Of a DNA stretch of 64,000 bases, positions 26,939-36,653 are shown in pieces; positions within the stretch are counted from its first letter, which is position 1; every line of letters begins with the position of its first letter. Below the pieces are notes generated by a model. The model was not told the origin of the DNA and searched no databases. It worked only from the letters and a program-made list of their open reading frames with translations. A program made the translations under genes and the position numbers. Source of the stretch: an uncultured Clostridia bacterium (GTDB taxonomy: Bacteria; Bacillota; Clostridia; Christensenellales; UBA1242); NCBI GenBank assembly GCA_934754475.1, contig CAKVHV010000002.1, forward strand, positions 186,001 to 250,000, in the 5' to 3' direction.

Positions 26939-27826
26939 TTAAATTATACTACTAACAAAATCTTCTGCATCAAAAGGCTCAATATCATCAAGTCCTTCGC
27001 CAACACCAACAAACTTAATAGGTATTCCATATTTTTTGGCGATTGCAAATACTACTCCACCCTTGGATGAACCATCAAGTTTAGTAAGTATAATGCCACT
27101 TATAGGCAAAATTTCATTAAACATTTCTACTTGAGTCAAAGCATTTTGACCGGTTGTAGCATCAATTACAAGTAGGTTTTCGCTTACTCCGTCCCATTCT
27201 TTTGCAACAATTTTGGCAATCTTGCGTAGCTCTTCCATAAGTCCTACTTTGTTATGCAATCTTCCCGCAGTATCCACAAGCACAACGTCATCTTTTTTTG
27301 CCTTTGCACTTGCAATTCCGTCAAATACAACAGCACCCGGGTCTACACCTTCGTTATACTTAACAATTCTAACCCCTGCACGTTTGCTCCATTCATTTAG
27401 TTGCTCACTTGCTGCCGCTCTAAAAGTATCTCCGGCAACAAGCAAACAATTCTTTTTGTTTTTCTTGTAATAATTAGCAAGTTTTCCAATAGCGGTGGTT
27501 TTTCCTACCCCGTTGACCCCAACAACAGTATACAAAACTGGATATTCTTCGGGACGAGTTTCCAAATCCAAAATCTCAGCCATTGCCTGTCTTAGTACTT
27601 TTTTAAATTCTTCTTCGGTTTTGATTTTTTGTTTTTTGGCAATCGCTCTTACATTTTCGACAATCTCACTTGATGCTTCATAAGAAATATCTGACGAAAC
27701 TAGCACAAATTCTAGTTCTTCAAAAAAGTCGTCATCAAGTTCTCCAACAAATATTTGTGAGAGTTTTTTTGATATTGCATCTTTAGTCTTTTTAAGTGCT
27801 CCAAAAAATTTAGAAAATATCCCCAT
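26939..27826 (-). CDS. ftsY: Signal recognition particle receptor FtsY
   Basis: The 295-residue protein has the SRP GTPase NG domain: VGVNGVGKTTAIGKLANYY, DTFRAAASEQL, DTAGRLHNK, TKLDGSSKGGVVFAI and GEGLDDIEPF. It has almost no acidic A domain before the N domain, as is common in low-GC Gram-positives. It receives SRP-ribosome complexes at the membrane. The start at 27826 follows TGGAG; the TTG four codons upstream lies in that site. The gene begins 17 bases after smc. Confidence 0.96.
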   Translation of the reverse strand: MGIFSKFFGALKKTKDAISKKLSQIFVGELDDDFFEELEFVLVSSDISYEASSEIVENVRAIAKKQKIKTEEEFKKVLRQAMAEILDLETRPEEYPVLYTVVGVNGVGKTTAIGKLANYYKKNKKNCLLVAGDTFRAAASEQLNEWSKRAGVRIVKYNEGVDPGAVVFDGIASAKAKKDDVVLVDTAGRLHNKVGLMEELRKIAKIVAKEWDGVSENLLVIDATTGQNALTQVEMFNEILPISGIILTKLDGSSKGGVVFAIAKKYGIPIKFVGVGEGLDDIEPFDAEDFVSSII

Positions 27827-27842
27827 ACTTGTCTCCAATTAA

Positions 27843-30800
27843 TTATTTTTGTTCGGTATTTTTGATAGCATCATTAAGTTTAACCGAAACTAGTTTACTT
27901 ACACCCTTTTCTTCCATAGTAACACCATATAATGTGTCAGCATGTTCCATAGTTGGCTTTTTGTGAGTGATTACAATAAATTGTGTTTCATGCGAATAAC
28001 GTTTAAGATACTTAGCTAGTCTAGTTACATTCGCTTCATCCAAAGGTGCTTCTATTTCGTCAAGCAAACAGAAAGGCATTGGTCTGAGTCTAAGGATTGC
28101 AAATAGAATTGCAATAGCCACAAGTGCCTGTTCTCCACCACTAAGCAAAGATATATTACTTAGTTTTTTCTCTGGTGGCTCTGCCTTGATTTCGATACCT
28201 GCTTCCAAAGCATCTTCACTATCCAAGATTTCTAGGTGTGCATTTCCGCCACCAAACAATTCTTTGAATACAATTCCAAAGTTTGTATTAATTTTGTCAA
28301 ACTCAGTTTGGAATCTAACTATCATTTCATTTGACAAATCCTTGATAATTCGTTTCAAATCCGATTCGGCCTTGATTAAATCTTGAGATTGATTGTACAT
28401 TTTGCCAAATCTTTCTTCCAAGTTCTTACAATCTTCAATTGCTCTTTCGTTAATATGTCCTAAAGATACAATTTCTTTTTTGAGTTTGTTTATTTCACTT
28501 GCACCCATTTTTGCATCAAAATTTACATCTTTTATATCGAGTGCTGTCTGATAAGTTAGACCATATTCTTCCCAAACTCTCTCTTGCATTGTTTCAATAT
28601 CTGTATCAACCCGACTAAGAGCGATGTCTTGTTTGTATTTTTTGTCTTGTAAGATATTTACTTCACTCAATAACCTAGTTCTGTTATCATCAAGTCTACG
28701 AATATCTTCGTTTACACTAGATTTTTCGTTTTCCTTAGTTTCTAATTTTTCTTGAGTAGACTTAAGCAAAGCATAAGTCTCATTGTTTTCCAAACTAGTT
28801 TCGTTTTCAAATACAATGTTTGATGCAACTGACAAAAGTTGTCTATTTCTATTGCATGAAGCTTCCATAATTTCGATTTGTTCGTTGAGTGACTTCAAAA
28901 TTTCAGTGAGCCTTGTGCGTTCTTGCTCAAGACTTAGATTTTCTGATTCAAGTGTTGCAATTTCAATCTTAAGTGCTGTTATTTTGTTTGAATAATCGTC
29001 CTTTTGATTTTTCAAATCACTAAATTGACTAACACTAGTATCCAAATTATCGCCACTTTCAATATCAACTTTAACATCCGAAATTTTGTTTAATTGATTA
29101 ACAATACTTTCCAAAATTTGTTTGTTTTTTCCAATATTGGAACTAATTTTGTTTCGTTCATCTTCATAATCTCTACAGATTGTGCCGAACTTATCGTTTC
29201 TCTCAGTTTCGCTGGCAATCTCAATATCTAGTGAATGAATATTTGTTGACAACTCTTTGATTTCATCATTAAGTTTGCTAAGTTTACTAGATATTTCATT
29301 ATACTGACTTAATTTATCTGACTTGTCTTTTGTTAATTTTTCAATTAATTTTCCGCAATTTTCAATCTCGGTTTGTCTTCCCAAAAGATTAGTTACTTGG
29401 GCTTTTTTGCTACCGCCAGTCAAACTTCCTTGTGGGGATATAATATCTCCATCCAAAGTCGCAATTCTATACGCAAAGTTGCTCTTTTTGGCAATATTCA
29501 ATGCGTTTGTCATATTGTTTGCAATTATTGTTGTGCCTAGCAATGAACTTATGACATTATCTAATTTTTTGTCGTACTCAATAAGTTCAGATGCTAGTCC
29601 CATACAGCCTTCCATATCTAGCAAATATCTATAAGATTTGTCAAAATATCTAGGTTTAACTGTATTTATTGGCAAGAAAGTTGCACGACCATAATCTCTT
29701 TGTTTTAGATAATTAATCAAGTATTTTGCATGCTCATCACTTGATGTTACAACGTTTTGAATAGCACTTCCAAGTGCTGTTTCAACTGCTGTTTGATAGG
29801 TTTGTGGAACCTTGATAAGACTTGCCACAACACCCAAGATTTTGGACTTAATTTCACTATTTTTTTCGGCATCAGTAAGAAGTCTTTTGACTGTTCCATT
29901 AAATCCTTCGTATTCTCTTGCGTATTCTTCCAAGAGTTTCTTTCGATGTTCAAGTGTAATTATATTGCTAGAAAGTTCTTGAATTAAATTTTCTTCACGC
30001 TTAAAATCAACTTGCAAATTGTTTTGATAGTTGACTTTTTCGGAAAGTGTCGCATCTAATTGATTTCTTTTTTGCTTCAAAGACAATAGCAAGTTTGAAC
30101 TCTCTGCTTGTTTAGCTTTTGACAAAGAGTATTTTTCGCTTACATCTCTTTGCATGTCTTCAAGTTCGCTAAGAGATTTTTCATAACTCTTTTTCTCTGC
30201 ATCAAGTGCCGAAATTTGTGCTTTGACATCGCCTAGCATTTCAAGATTGTCTATAATCTTCTTTTGAATTGCTTGTGCTTCGTCTTCACCTGTTTTTAGT
30301 TCACTTGCAACCATATCGTACTTAGAATTAAGTTCGCTACACTCTGCCTTTTTATTAAACAATATCACTTGTTTGTCTTTTAGTGAGTTCTCGACGTCTA
30401 CAAGAGAATTTTGATTTAAGTCACGACTTGCTTTGAGCCTATCTAACTCACCAGATAATCTATCGTCTTCGGCTTTGAGATGATTGTATTTTTCTTTCTG
30501 AAGATTAATTTCGCCACTTTGCTTAGTAATAGCGATATTAAGTTCCAAAATCTTATCTTTAAGAGCGCTAATGTCTGCATCAATAGTGCCAACCTTTTCA
30601 AATGCTTCGTTATACATTTTGTCGGCTTTGTCTTTTTCGTTTGATTTGTACTCAAGTTCTTCAACTATGCCATTGATTTTTTCTAAGATTGCATTCTTTG
30701 TGTCACTAGCAGTATCATATTGATAGATATACTGATTAACTTCAAGAACTTTGAGTTTATCTTTGAGTTCGTGATAAACTTTGGCAGTTTCGGCTTGTTC

Positions 30801-31418
30801 TTTGAGTGGCTTTAGTTGTCTATCAATTTCGGTTATTAAATCGTTAATTCTATTTAGATTATCTTGGGTATTAAGAAGTTTTCTTTCGGCTTCGACCTTT
30901 TTGGATTTAAACTTAGCAATTCCCGCTGCTTCTTCAAAAATTACACGTCTATCTTCAGGTTTGGAACTTACAATCTTTCCAACCATTCCTTGACCTATTA
31001 TTGAATAACCATTTTTGCCAATTCCACTATCATGCAACAAATTAACTATATCTTTTAGTCTTGATGGAGATTTGTTAATCAAATACTCACTCTCGCCACT
31101 ACGATAGAGTTTACGTGTAATTACAATTTCGTTATAGTCCGAATTGAAAATTTTGTTGGTATTGTCAAAAACAAGTGTAACTTCACAAAAACTAAGACCT
31201 TTTCTTTTCTCAGTTCCCTTAAATATTACATCTTGCATCGAGCTTCCACGCAAAGTCTTGCTACTTTGTTCACCTAGAACCCAACGAATAGCATCCGCAA
31301 CATTACTTTTTCCGCAACCATTAGGTCCTACAATGGCAGTAATTCCTTCTTCAAAGTCAATCTTTTGATAGTCAGCAAAAGATTTAAATCCCACCATTTC
31401 AATTCTCTTTAAGTTCAT
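27843..31418 (-). CDS. smc: Chromosome segregation ATPase SMC
   Basis: The 1,191-residue protein has the SMC plan: Walker A GPNGCGKSN near residue 32, a long coiled coil, a hinge around residues 520-650 (GVVASLIKVPQTYQTAVETALG, GRATFLPI), a second coiled coil, then the signature LLSGGEQALVAIAILFAILRL and Walker B FCLLDEIEAPLDEANV. With ScpA and ScpB it forms the condensin complex that organises the chromosome. The signature reads EIEAPLDEA where EVEAALDEA is usual. GGGAG precedes the ATG at 31418; 13 extra codons are open upstream. A terminator separates it from rnc. Confidence 0.97.
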   Translation of the reverse strand: MNLKRIEMVGFKSFADYQKIDFEEGITAIVGPNGCGKSNVADAIRWVLGEQSSKTLRGSSMQDVIFKGTEKRKGLSFCEVTLVFDNTNKIFNSDYNEIVITRKLYRSGESEYLINKSPSRLKDIVNLLHDSGIGKNGYSIIGQGMVGKIVSSKPEDRRVIFEEAAGIAKFKSKKVEAERKLLNTQDNLNRINDLITEIDRQLKPLKEQAETAKVYHELKDKLKVLEVNQYIYQYDTASDTKNAILEKINGIVEELEYKSNEKDKADKMYNEAFEKVGTIDADISALKDKILELNIAITKQSGEINLQKEKYNHLKAEDDRLSGELDRLKASRDLNQNSLVDVENSLKDKQVILFNKKAECSELNSKYDMVASELKTGEDEAQAIQKKIIDNLEMLGDVKAQISALDAEKKSYEKSLSELEDMQRDVSEKYSLSKAKQAESSNLLLSLKQKRNQLDATLSEKVNYQNNLQVDFKREENLIQELSSNIITLEHRKKLLEEYAREYEGFNGTVKRLLTDAEKNSEIKSKILGVVASLIKVPQTYQTAVETALGSAIQNVVTSSDEHAKYLINYLKQRDYGRATFLPINTVKPRYFDKSYRYLLDMEGCMGLASELIEYDKKLDNVISSLLGTTIIANNMTNALNIAKKSNFAYRIATLDGDIISPQGSLTGGSKKAQVTNLLGRQTEIENCGKLIEKLTKDKSDKLSQYNEISSKLSKLNDEIKELSTNIHSLDIEIASETERNDKFGTICRDYEDERNKISSNIGKNKQILESIVNQLNKISDVKVDIESGDNLDTSVSQFSDLKNQKDDYSNKITALKIEIATLESENLSLEQERTRLTEILKSLNEQIEIMEASCNRNRQLLSVASNIVFENETSLENNETYALLKSTQEKLETKENEKSSVNEDIRRLDDNRTRLLSEVNILQDKKYKQDIALSRVDTDIETMQERVWEEYGLTYQTALDIKDVNFDAKMGASEINKLKKEIVSLGHINERAIEDCKNLEERFGKMYNQSQDLIKAESDLKRIIKDLSNEMIVRFQTEFDKINTNFGIVFKELFGGGNAHLEILDSEDALEAGIEIKAEPPEKKLSNISLLSGGEQALVAIAILFAILRLRPMPFCLLDEIEAPLDEANVTRLAKYLKRYSHETQFIVITHKKPTMEHADTLYGVTMEEKGVSKLVSVKLNDAIKNTEQK

Positions 31419-31606
31419 TTGTTTAACTCCCAAACTAAGCATATAGTGTTTTGTCAAAATAAAAGGATATTTTTACATATAAGATATTATATCAAATAAA
31501 TAGACGAAACACAAATAATACACGCAACTTTGTAGTTTTTTGTTTGCAAAAATATAAACAAAAATAGGTGTTTTTGCTGAGTAATTTAAAATTTTGAAAC
31601 AGAACT

Positions 31607-31636
31607 AAAAAACGTGAGCATACATTAACTCACGTC
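31607..31636 (-). terminator. Terminator between rnc and smc
   Basis: ACGTGAG (31612-31618) pairs with CTCACGT (31629-31635), followed on the minus strand by T bases. It ends the plsX-rnc transcript, so smc-ftsY needs its own promoter in 31419-31606. Confidence 0.75.
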
Positions 31637-31652
31637 TAATTCAATTTTTTAT

Positions 31653-32309
31653 TTATTTTCCAATTTGTTTTAAATAAATATCCGCACAATTTTCTTGAGC
31701 GATATGAATACTCTTTCCTTTCGCTTTGGAAACAACGACACTATCAACACAAAGTTCGACTTCAAAAATTTTCTCATGGTCAAGTCCACTTTCGGATACA
31801 ACTCTGTATTCAAAGTGTTTGCCGATTTTTTGCAAATATTCTTGTAGTTTGGTCTTGTAATCAATGCAATTTTTGAGAACATTTTGAATGTTTAAATCAT
31901 TTACTATCACAAATTTTTGTATAATTTCTCGTGTCTTTTCCAGTCCGCCATCAAGATAAACTGCACCTATTAAACTTTCAAACAAATCCGCTTTTGTTTT
32001 GTCACTAAGCATACTTAGTGATTTGGATTTTAAAACAAGTTTATCTAATTTCAAACTTTCGGAAATGGCCTTTAGATAAGATGTAGATACTAGTCCCGCT
32101 CTTAATTTGGATAACACTCCACTATCTAGTTCTCTAAACTTGTAGATATAATCGGATACAACTAGTTCCAAAACAGCATCACCCAAAAACTCAAGTCTTT
32201 CGTAACTCTCACCACCAAACTCATTTGAATAACTGCTATGAGTTAATGCGGATTTGAGTAAGTTTGGATTTTTGAAATTATAATTTATTTCGTTATTCAA
32301 ACTATTCAT
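31653..32309 (-). CDS. rnc: Ribonuclease III
   Basis: The 218-residue protein has the RNase III signature ERLEFLGDAVLELVVSDYIY, the second acidic site in KADLFESLIGAVYLDGG, and a C-terminal double-stranded-RNA-binding domain (DYKTKLQEYLQKIG...KAKGKSIHIAQENCA). It processes rRNA and structured mRNAs. It overlaps the plsX stop by eight bases. No acpP lies between plsX and rnc, unlike in many Firmicutes. Confidence 0.97.
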   Translation of the reverse strand: MNSLNNEINYNFKNPNLLKSALTHSSYSNEFGGESYERLEFLGDAVLELVVSDYIYKFRELDSGVLSKLRAGLVSTSYLKAISESLKLDKLVLKSKSLSMLSDKTKADLFESLIGAVYLDGGLEKTREIIQKFVIVNDLNIQNVLKNCIDYKTKLQEYLQKIGKHFEYRVVSESGLDHEKIFEVELCVDSVVVSKAKGKSIHIAQENCADIYLKQIGK

Positions 32310-33321
32310 TTTCAGAAATCCCCAAAATTTCTAGGTTCTTTGTGATTTTGTCTATTAGTTTGCCTTTTGACATATTATAAACTTGCTCAATACAAGCACT
32401 TATACTTGAAGACTTACTACTTCCATGTGCCTTGACAACAAGTTTTTTGCAACCAAGAAGAACTGCACCGCCATAAACAGAATAATCAAATTTTTTCTTA
32501 ATATGTTTAAATGTTTTTGCCATAAACACAGCACCAATCTTGGACATAAAACTGGACTTGATTTCGGCTTTCATAACTTTGAGTAGACTTTTTATAGCAC
32601 CTTCGGTACTCTTTAACAAAACATTGCCCGCAAAGCCATCAGTAACCACCAAATCATACTCACCCGAAAGTAAGTCTCTTGCTTCCATGTTTCCAACAAA
32701 ATTTACATGTTTATTTTCCTTAAGCAAAGCAAAAGTTTCTTTGGTTTTGGTATCGCCCTTATGGTCTTCTGTGCCTACATTAAGTAGTGCAACTCTTGGT
32801 TTTTTCTTTCCAAAAATAGTAAGATAAGCACTACCCATAACCGCGAATTGTTCCAAATATTTTGGTTCGCAATCCATATTTGCCCCACAGTCACAAATAC
32901 TAACAATATCCCCATTAACCGTAGGCAAAATAGGACACAATGCAGGTCTATAAATCCCCTTAATTCTGCCAATTTTCATAAATCCGCCAGTAAGAACAGC
33001 CCCCGTTGAACCAGCACTAATAATGCCTACAACTTCATTATCATTTTTGCACAAATCCAAAGCCTTAACTAGTGAACTTTCTTTTTTGAATCTAATGGCT
33101 TCGGTAGGACTTTCGTTATTAGAAATAACATCCTTTGCATCAAGAATGGATATTTGATTTTCATTATATTTTTCTTGTTTCAAAATTTCGTTAATTTTGT
33201 CTTCGTCACCCGACAAAACCACATGAACATCACTTAGCTTATTGCAAGCACCAACTGCACCCTTAACAATCTCAACTGGTGCATTATCCCCACCAAAAGC
33301 ATCAACAACTATTTTTATCAT
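32302..33321 (-). CDS. plsX: Phosphate acyltransferase PlsX
   Basis: The 339-residue protein begins IKIVVDAFGGDNAPVEIVKG and has ISAGSTGAVLTGGFMKIGRIKG, CDCGANMDCEPKYLEQFA and NVGTEDHKGD, the PlsX pattern. It converts acyl-ACP to acyl-phosphate, the first step of phospholipid synthesis with PlsY. It heads the plsX-rnc transcript. Confidence 0.97.
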   Translation of the reverse strand: MIKIVVDAFGGDNAPVEIVKGAVGACNKLSDVHVVLSGDEDKINEILKQEKYNENQISILDAKDVISNNESPTEAIRFKKESSLVKALDLCKNDNEVVGIISAGSTGAVLTGGFMKIGRIKGIYRPALCPILPTVNGDIVSICDCGANMDCEPKYLEQFAVMGSAYLTIFGKKKPRVALLNVGTEDHKGDTKTKETFALLKENKHVNFVGNMEARDLLSGEYDLVVTDGFAGNVLLKSTEGAIKSLLKVMKAEIKSSFMSKIGAVFMAKTFKHIKKKFDYSVYGGAVLLGCKKLVVKAHGSSKSSSISACIEQVYNMSKGKLIDKITKNLEILGISENE

Positions 33322-33498
33322 AATCTCTCCAATTTATAGTTAACTTTTTAATGCATCATTAAAACACATATAAGTCAATATTAACTTATTATACAAAAAA
33401 AATATATTTTTAGCAACAAAAAAAGCTTTTTTCAAGTTGACTATTGCAATTATAAATTCAATGTGCTAGAATTATTGAGACAAAAAAGGAGTTAAAAC

Positions 33499-34638
33499 AT
33501 GAATACTTTTAATATTTGTGCAAATTTTGGCATAGAAACAATTACCGCCAAGGAAATTAAAACAGGAATTATAAATGATACTTTTGTAGTAACAGGCAAA
33601 AATGGCAAAAAATATATTTTACAAGAAATTAATAACAATGTTTTCAAAAATGTTGATGGACTAATGAACAATATTGAAAAAGTAACAAATTATCTAAAAG
33701 AAAAAATCGCAAAAGAAGGCGGAGACTCAAAAAGAGAGACTTTGACATTAATTAAAAATATAAACACTGACAAGCCTTATTTCAAAATAAAAGATGACAA
33801 TGGAGTCGAGCATTTCTTTAGAATGTACGAGTTTATCGAAAATGCAAGTACTTATGACGAAGCTAGCGAACAATATTTATTTGAAGCAGGCAAAGGCTTT
33901 GGAAAATTTCAACGTCAATTAAATGGTTTTGATGCCAGCGAATTAATCGAAAGCATCCCGAATTTTCATAATACTCGCAAAAGATTAGAAGCTTTTTTAA
34001 GTTCGCTAGATAATGCATATAAACAAAAAGATTCAGACTATATCTCTGATGCTTATTCTTGTATCAAATATGCACTAAAACATGCTGATATTTCAAATAT
34101 TATCATGGATGCACTAGAAACAGGCAAAATTCCTACTAGAGTTGTTCATAATGACACAAAACTTAATAATGTTATGTTGGATAATGATAACAACCAAGCA
34201 CTATGTGTAATTGATTTAGATACCATAATGCCAGGGACTATGTTATTTGACTATGGTGACGCAATTAGGTCGGGCGCAAATGCTGGACTCGAAGATGACG
34301 TAAATCTAAAAAATGTTTATTTAGACAAAAGCAAATTTGAAGCATATACCAAAGGTTTTGTTAGCGAAATAGCTCCAATTATGACACCAGAAGAATTAAA
34401 AATGCTTGCTCAAGCACCAATTGTCCTTACTTATGAACTTGGTCTTAGATTTTTAACAGATTATTTGGATGGAAACAAGTACTTTAAGTGCGATTTAACT
34501 AGACCAAAACATAATTTGGAAAGAGCCAAAGCTCAATTCGCTCTCACACAAGATTTAATTAAAAATTATTCCTATATGAATCAATTTACCAACGAAATTT
34601 ATAACGAATACAAATTAGACTCTTCAAAACAACAATAA
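33499..34638 (+). CDS. nahK: APH-fold sugar kinase, N-acetylhexosamine 1-kinase-like
   Basis: The 379-residue protein has the aminoglycoside-phosphotransferase/choline-kinase fold: the catalytic loop VVHNDTKLNNVML, the metal motif CVIDLDTIMPGTMLFDYGDAIR, and later DDVNLKNVYLDKSKFEAYTKGF. The HNDTKLNNVM and DLDTxMPG wording is that of N-acetylhexosamine 1-kinases, which phosphorylate GlcNAc or GalNAc released from mucin or milk sugars at C1. Neither a lacto-N-biose phosphorylase nor a nucleotidyltransferase partner is nearby, so the specificity is a guess. It is a single-gene unit with AAGGAG before its ATG and its own terminator. Confidence 0.75.
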   Translation: MNTFNICANFGIETITAKEIKTGIINDTFVVTGKNGKKYILQEINNNVFKNVDGLMNNIEKVTNYLKEKIAKEGGDSKRETLTLIKNINTDKPYFKIKDDNGVEHFFRMYEFIENASTYDEASEQYLFEAGKGFGKFQRQLNGFDASELIESIPNFHNTRKRLEAFLSSLDNAYKQKDSDYISDAYSCIKYALKHADISNIIMDALETGKIPTRVVHNDTKLNNVMLDNDNNQALCVIDLDTIMPGTMLFDYGDAIRSGANAGLEDDVNLKNVYLDKSKFEAYTKGFVSEIAPIMTPEELKMLAQAPIVLTYELGLRFLTDYLDGNKYFKCDLTRPKHNLERAKAQFALTQDLIKNYSYMNQFTNEIYNEYKLDSSKQQ

Positions 34639-34643
34639 AAAAG

Positions 34644-34681
34644 GTAGTTTTAGGAATTTTTAACCTAAAACTACTTTTTTT
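34644..34681 (+). terminator. Terminator of the hexosamine-kinase-like gene
   Basis: GTAGTTTTAGG pairs with CCTAAAACTAC around nine bases, followed by seven T bases, six bases after the stop. Confidence 0.9.
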
Positions 34682-34712
34682 AGTTTTTAAATGCACTAAC
34701 ATAATATTTTTG

Positions 34713-35048
34713 CTAAAATATCCCAAATATTGCTTTTCTAATACTGCAAGGTGGACGTGGGGCGACTGAATTTGAATTTTTTGTTTTCCAACGAATTTTA
34801 ACTATTGGCGATGACCAAAAATCTATCTCAACAAGACCTTCAAAGATTTTGCCGTCATATGCTCTTAAACCACCACCCCTAAATGTAATTATGTAAACCG
34901 AGTTTCTTCCAACTTGTACTCTAACTGTTTCTTTTCCACCAACTAATACTGTTATTGGTCTAGTTGTTCCTAACAATGATTCATTGGTTAAAAATCTAGG
35001 GTAAAACCACACTCCTAGTCCACCAAAACTCAACTTGACTTGGTACAT
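34713..35048 (-). CDS. Orphan beta-rich protein behind a G11-tract promoter
   Basis: The 111-residue protein is unrecognised. It lacks a signal peptide and membrane helix and is rich in Gly, Arg, Val and aromatic residues in short strands (VKLSFGGLGVWFYPRF, PITVLVGGKETVRVQVGR, YIITFRGGGLRAYDGKIF, VEIDFWSSPIVKIRWK), which suggests a small beta sandwich or barrel. The C-terminus is basic and proline-rich. AAGGAG lies five bases before the ATG. The promoter contains an 11-G tract, a strong hint of phase-variable expression; such control is usually seen for surface or phage-interaction genes. Confidence 0.6.
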   Translation of the reverse strand: MYQVKLSFGGLGVWFYPRFLTNESLLGTTRPITVLVGGKETVRVQVGRNSVYIITFRGGGLRAYDGKIFEGLVEIDFWSSPIVKIRWKTKNSNSVAPRPPCSIRKAIFGIF

Positions 35049-35067
35049 ACAATCTCCTTATAAGAAG

Positions 35068-35099
35068 AGTATACCCCCCCCCCCAAGGAAAAAAGTCAA
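35068..35099 (-). promoter_or_regulatory. Promoter with G11 tract in the -35/-10 spacer
   Basis: On the minus strand TTGACT (35099-35094) and TATACT (35073-35068) are separated by 20 bases, of which 11 (35084-35074) are G. The spacing would be the optimal 17 with eight G. The predicted transcript start near 35061 gives a 12-base leader holding the SD. Confidence 0.75.
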
Positions 35100-35110
35100 G
35101 TAAAAAAGCA

Positions 35111-35142
35111 AAAAAAGTCTTGGAAAATTCCAAGACTTTTTT
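35111..35142. terminator. Terminator downstream of rpmF
   Basis: GTCTTGGAA pairs with TTCCAAGAC across two bases, with A and T runs on both sides, so it can act in both directions. Confidence 0.85.
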
Positions 35143-35159
35143 ATATTTCAAAATAGCAA

Positions 35160-35360
35160 TTATTTTGTTTCTTTCTTTTCTTTTTCTACAACTACTTTTT
35201 GTTCGCCGTCATAGTAACCACATTTCTTACATACTCTGTGGTTTGCCTTTAATTCATGACAATGTGGACATTCAACCATAGAAGGTGTTGAAATTTTCCA
35301 ATTTGCTTTTCTGGAATTACGCCTTGCTTTTGAAACTTTACCCTTTGGTACTATTGCCAT
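35160..35360 (-). CDS. rpmF: 50S ribosomal protein L32
   Basis: The 66-residue protein begins MAIVPKGKVSKARRNSRKANWK, the L32 pattern, and has a zinc ribbon CPHCHELKANHRVCKKCGYY (CxxC-x9-CxxC). It is a small protein of the 50S subunit. The usual upstream neighbour, the DUF177 (YceD) gene, is absent; ackA lies directly upstream. Confidence 0.96.
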   Translation of the reverse strand: MAIVPKGKVSKARRNSRKANWKISTPSMVECPHCHELKANHRVCKKCGYYDGEQKVVVEKEKKETK

Positions 35361-35435
35361 ACTGCACCTCCTAATTTTTTCGACTAATGCAATTTTATAC
35401 TAATTTTTGACATTTGTCAACCACTATTTATAAAA

Positions 35436-36638
35436 TTATTTCAAATTATTAATAGTTTTGACGGTTTCTTCGGCAATAACCATTTCTTCATCGGTTGGAA
35501 TTACAAAAATCTTGACTTTTGACGATGGTTTTGAAATTAGCACTTCTTTTCCACGTGGAGCGGAATTATTAAGGTCTTTGTCAAGTTCAACGCCCATAAA
35601 TTCAAGACCTTCGGTAACCGCTTCCCTAAGTTCTGGGGTATGTTCTCCACATCCCGCTGTAAACACAATAGCATCAGCCCCGCCAAGAACACCCATATAT
35701 GCCGAAATATACTTTTTGATACGATGACAATACATATCAAAAGCCATTTTTACATTAGCATCAGACAAGTTCTCAGTTATGTCTCTCATATCTGCCATGC
35801 CAGTTCCAATTACACCAAGAAGTCCGCTTTGTTTGTTAAGCATCCTTATAACTTCGCTTACAGTTTTGCCTTCTTTGTTACAAATATATTCAATAACTGC
35901 TGGGTCAATATCTCCAGACCTTGTATTCATCATAATTCCTTCAAGTGGAGTAAATCCCATTGAAGTATCAAAACTTTTGCCGTTCTTAACAGCAGTAATA
36001 CTAGCGCCCGAGCCTAGATGACACGAAACGATATTAATATCTTCCGGTTTTTTGCCAAGCAAGTCAGCACATCTTTGAGTAACGTAGTAGTGACTTGTTC
36101 CATGCGCACCATAACGTCTAATTTTGTAATTATCATAGTATTTTTGTGGAATGGCATATTTGTAGATATGCTCTGGAATAGATTTGTGAAAACCAATATC
36201 AAAAACAGCAACATTTGGCTTGTCTGGGCAAATCTTCATAGCAGCTTCCATTCCACAAATAGCACCAGGAACGTGAAGTGGTGAAAAATCCACTTTGAGT
36301 CTAAAATCTTCCAAAATTTCTGGTGTTACTAGTGTACTATCAAAATAATCTTCACCAACATTTACAACTCTATGACCAAATGCTTCGATTTCATCAAGGT
36401 TCTTTACGACACCAATTTTTTCGTCAGTTAATTTTTCAAGCAAAAACTCCATGCCTTCGCTATGGTTGACAATTTCTTTTTCGAACTTATACTCTTGACC
36501 TTTTGCTTTATACTTTAAAAATGAACCGCCTTCGTTAATTTTTTCTACATTACCTTTGGCAACAACTTCCTTAGTTTGCATATCAATAAGTTGGAACTTA
36601 AGCGAACTACTGCCCGCATTTATAACTAAAACTTTCAT
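35436..36638 (-). CDS. ackA: Acetate kinase
   Basis: The 400-residue protein begins VLVINAGSSSLKFQLID and has the ASKHA-fold motifs RRYGAHGTSHYYV, HLGSGASITAVKNGKS, TPLEGIMMNTRSGDIDP and FTAGCGEHTPELR. It turns acetyl phosphate and ADP into acetate and ATP. It starts 15 bases after pta, so the two are co-transcribed as a fermentative ATP-forming pair. Confidence 0.98.
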   Translation of the reverse strand: MKVLVINAGSSSLKFQLIDMQTKEVVAKGNVEKINEGGSFLKYKAKGQEYKFEKEIVNHSEGMEFLLEKLTDEKIGVVKNLDEIEAFGHRVVNVGEDYFDSTLVTPEILEDFRLKVDFSPLHVPGAICGMEAAMKICPDKPNVAVFDIGFHKSIPEHIYKYAIPQKYYDNYKIRRYGAHGTSHYYVTQRCADLLGKKPEDINIVSCHLGSGASITAVKNGKSFDTSMGFTPLEGIMMNTRSGDIDPAVIEYICNKEGKTVSEVIRMLNKQSGLLGVIGTGMADMRDITENLSDANVKMAFDMYCHRIKKYISAYMGVLGGADAIVFTAGCGEHTPELREAVTEGLEFMGVELDKDLNNSAPRGKEVLISKPSSKVKIFVIPTDEEMVIAEETVKTINNLK

Positions 36639-36653
36639 AAAAATCTCCTAAAA

